From Musa acuminata AAA Group (Eukaryota; Streptophyta; Magnoliopsida; Zingiberales; Musaceae), in the NCBI RefSeq assembly GCF_036884655.1, contig NC_088340.1:310001-374000 (forward strand): a stretch of DNA of 64,000 nucleotides, read 5' to 3'. Shown here one piece after another: positions 62,891 through 64,000 of the stretch. The position numbers were made by a program, and so were the translations under genes. Every line of letters starts with the position of its first letter. The first letter of the stretch is position 1. Below the pieces are notes generated by a model. The model was given only the letters and a program-made list of their open reading frames with translations, had not been told where the DNA came from and did no database searches.

Positions 62891-64000
62891 AAAATTGCAA
62901 TCTTTGATTATAGCATCACCAAAAATTGAACTATTATAATTGTAAACCATCAGTGGCCAAAGACTTTATCCAAGCAAACAACCAAAAAAAAAGTTGATTC
63001 AAACACTTCTAATTGAAATGTGAAGTCCCATTCAAAGGATCGCAATTACTTCCTGTTTAACAAAACAAACATCCCTAAAGTCCCGATCTTGCTTTCAAGA
63101 AAGTGTGATTTCTTTACTCATCATACTGACCATTAGCACTATAACAAACGTTTTATGAAGCTCCTTGTATATCAATTTGTAGGAGGAAATGAAGTGGCAA
63201 AATAAAGGTAATTTCGCCAGCTTTGATCTGTATGCCATAAGGGTAAAGTTTTGTCATGACTAAGACAAGAATGAAATAATAATAGTGTGAATAATCTTCT
63301 TATCAATACGACAAACTGAAGTAAATCCTTTTTTCTCGTTCTTTAGCTGGAAAATGTGGAACATATAAAATGTCCACGGATTCCAAGCATCAGAAGATCA
63401 ATTATATGATCCATAAAAAATAAATCAGCAATTAGCATCTATGGCACAACATTATAAAGAAGCAACCACACCTACTAACAAAGCAAGGATGACAAAAGCA
63501 GCTTGTCCAAGAAAAAGTGTACCTGCACTAGTAGGGCCTGCAGACAAAGAAAATAAGTTCCAACTCTCAGAATCCACTTAAGCTGTTGTGAATATAATGC
63601 TAAGCTGGTCTCAGCATCAAATTGTGTGATGGCAAAAAAAAAAAATTTTGATAGGGAAAAGGGTTCTTTTAAGTACATTCCTACTGACAAAAAACACTAA
63701 TTTCAGATAGGGTCTCACATGATAGATCTGCTCTCCAATACACCAGTAACATAGAAGTCTTAATCTAATGAGTTTAAAATTACAGCTTGTACTAAAAACA
63801 CACACAACAAACAAAACAATTCTGAGAAGAGAAGAGGTATACACCAGTTGCAACTTATGTTACTTATCAAGGAATCAAACAAACCAAAGTACAATTGCAT
63901 GAATAGTGAAATTTGCGCATCTAAAAAAGATGGAAGTGAATAGGAAGACATTTGGTACAACCAGTTCAACATAAACTACAAAGCTTGAAAGAATGATCAG

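Larger units (their letters stand above)
58981..64000. other. Unassigned AT-rich stretch, possibly a long intron
   Basis: If the PUF-like exons continue upstream off-window, this is their intron. It holds poly-T/A runs, a repeat-like open segment at about 61260-61500, and a pyrimidine tract near 62560-62805 inside GGTAC-rich sequence. Small splice-bounded pieces exist, for example a 15-bp segment near 63525-63540, but none is convincing. Confidence 0.4.

Noticed and set aside
62469..62929. Ser/Pro/Phe-rich frames of 109-142 codons
   Set aside because: Compositional artefacts of the pyrimidine tract.
63475..63690. Possible 15-bp microexon (ALLVQ) or a hydrophobic C-terminal exon on the minus strand
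   Set aside because: A 15-bp segment between AG and GT would place VQ before the KILETC exon, which is attractive for a PUF repeat, but so short a match occurs often by chance. The alternative hydrophobic frame is also unmatched.

Overview
This is nuclear DNA of a flowering plant: intron-rich genes with GT..AG introns, plant-only protein families, a chloroplast-targeted protein and abundant plant transposon relics. The GC-rich first exon of the GTE gene and the style of the repeats suggest a commelinid monocot, perhaps of the banana group. That placement is an inference, not shown here. I rebuilt exon chains by hand from splice sites and reading-frame phase.

Layout. (1) 1-2421, +: 3' part of a KANADI/GARP transcription factor gene. 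(2) 6073-9631, +: ENH1-type chloroplast PDZ-rubredoxin protein, 6 exons, 269 aa. (3) 10783-21563, -: GFA2-type mitochondrial DnaJ chaperone, 18 exons, 445 aa; its fourth intron holds a decayed LTR retrotransposon. ENH1 and GFA2 are convergent. (4) 23788-27642, -: splicing factor SYF2, 6 exons, 338 aa, with an N-terminal Cys-motif exon present twice. (5) 30231-48010, +: STRUBBELIG-family LRR receptor kinase, 16 exons, 689 aa, whose introns hold copia, LINE and three hAT-type insertions. (6) 48011-55190: long stretch of microsatellites and weak splice-like signals, ending in a CpG-rich tandem repeat and a long GC-rich leader. (7) 55191-57049, +: GTE-type bromodomain-NET (BET) protein, about 564 aa. 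(8) 57684-58980, -: last three exons of a gene with one weak PUF-like repeat; its upstream exons are not recognised and may lie beyond the right edge.

The genes do not form a pathway. They are unrelated genes acting in leaf polarity, plastid redox and stress, mitochondrial protein folding, spliceosome function, receptor signalling and chromatin reading. I found no convincing new multi-gene system. The points most worth checking are: the symmetric-exon duplication in SYF2; two consecutive GC-AG introns in ENH1; the loss of catalytic residues in the receptor kinase; two hAT elements with perfect 8-bp target duplications in one intron plus a related miniature copy; site II plus telo-box motifs before GFA2; and a 112-codon upstream ORF ahead of the GTE gene. 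No CRISPR arrays, rRNA genes or tRNA genes were recognised.
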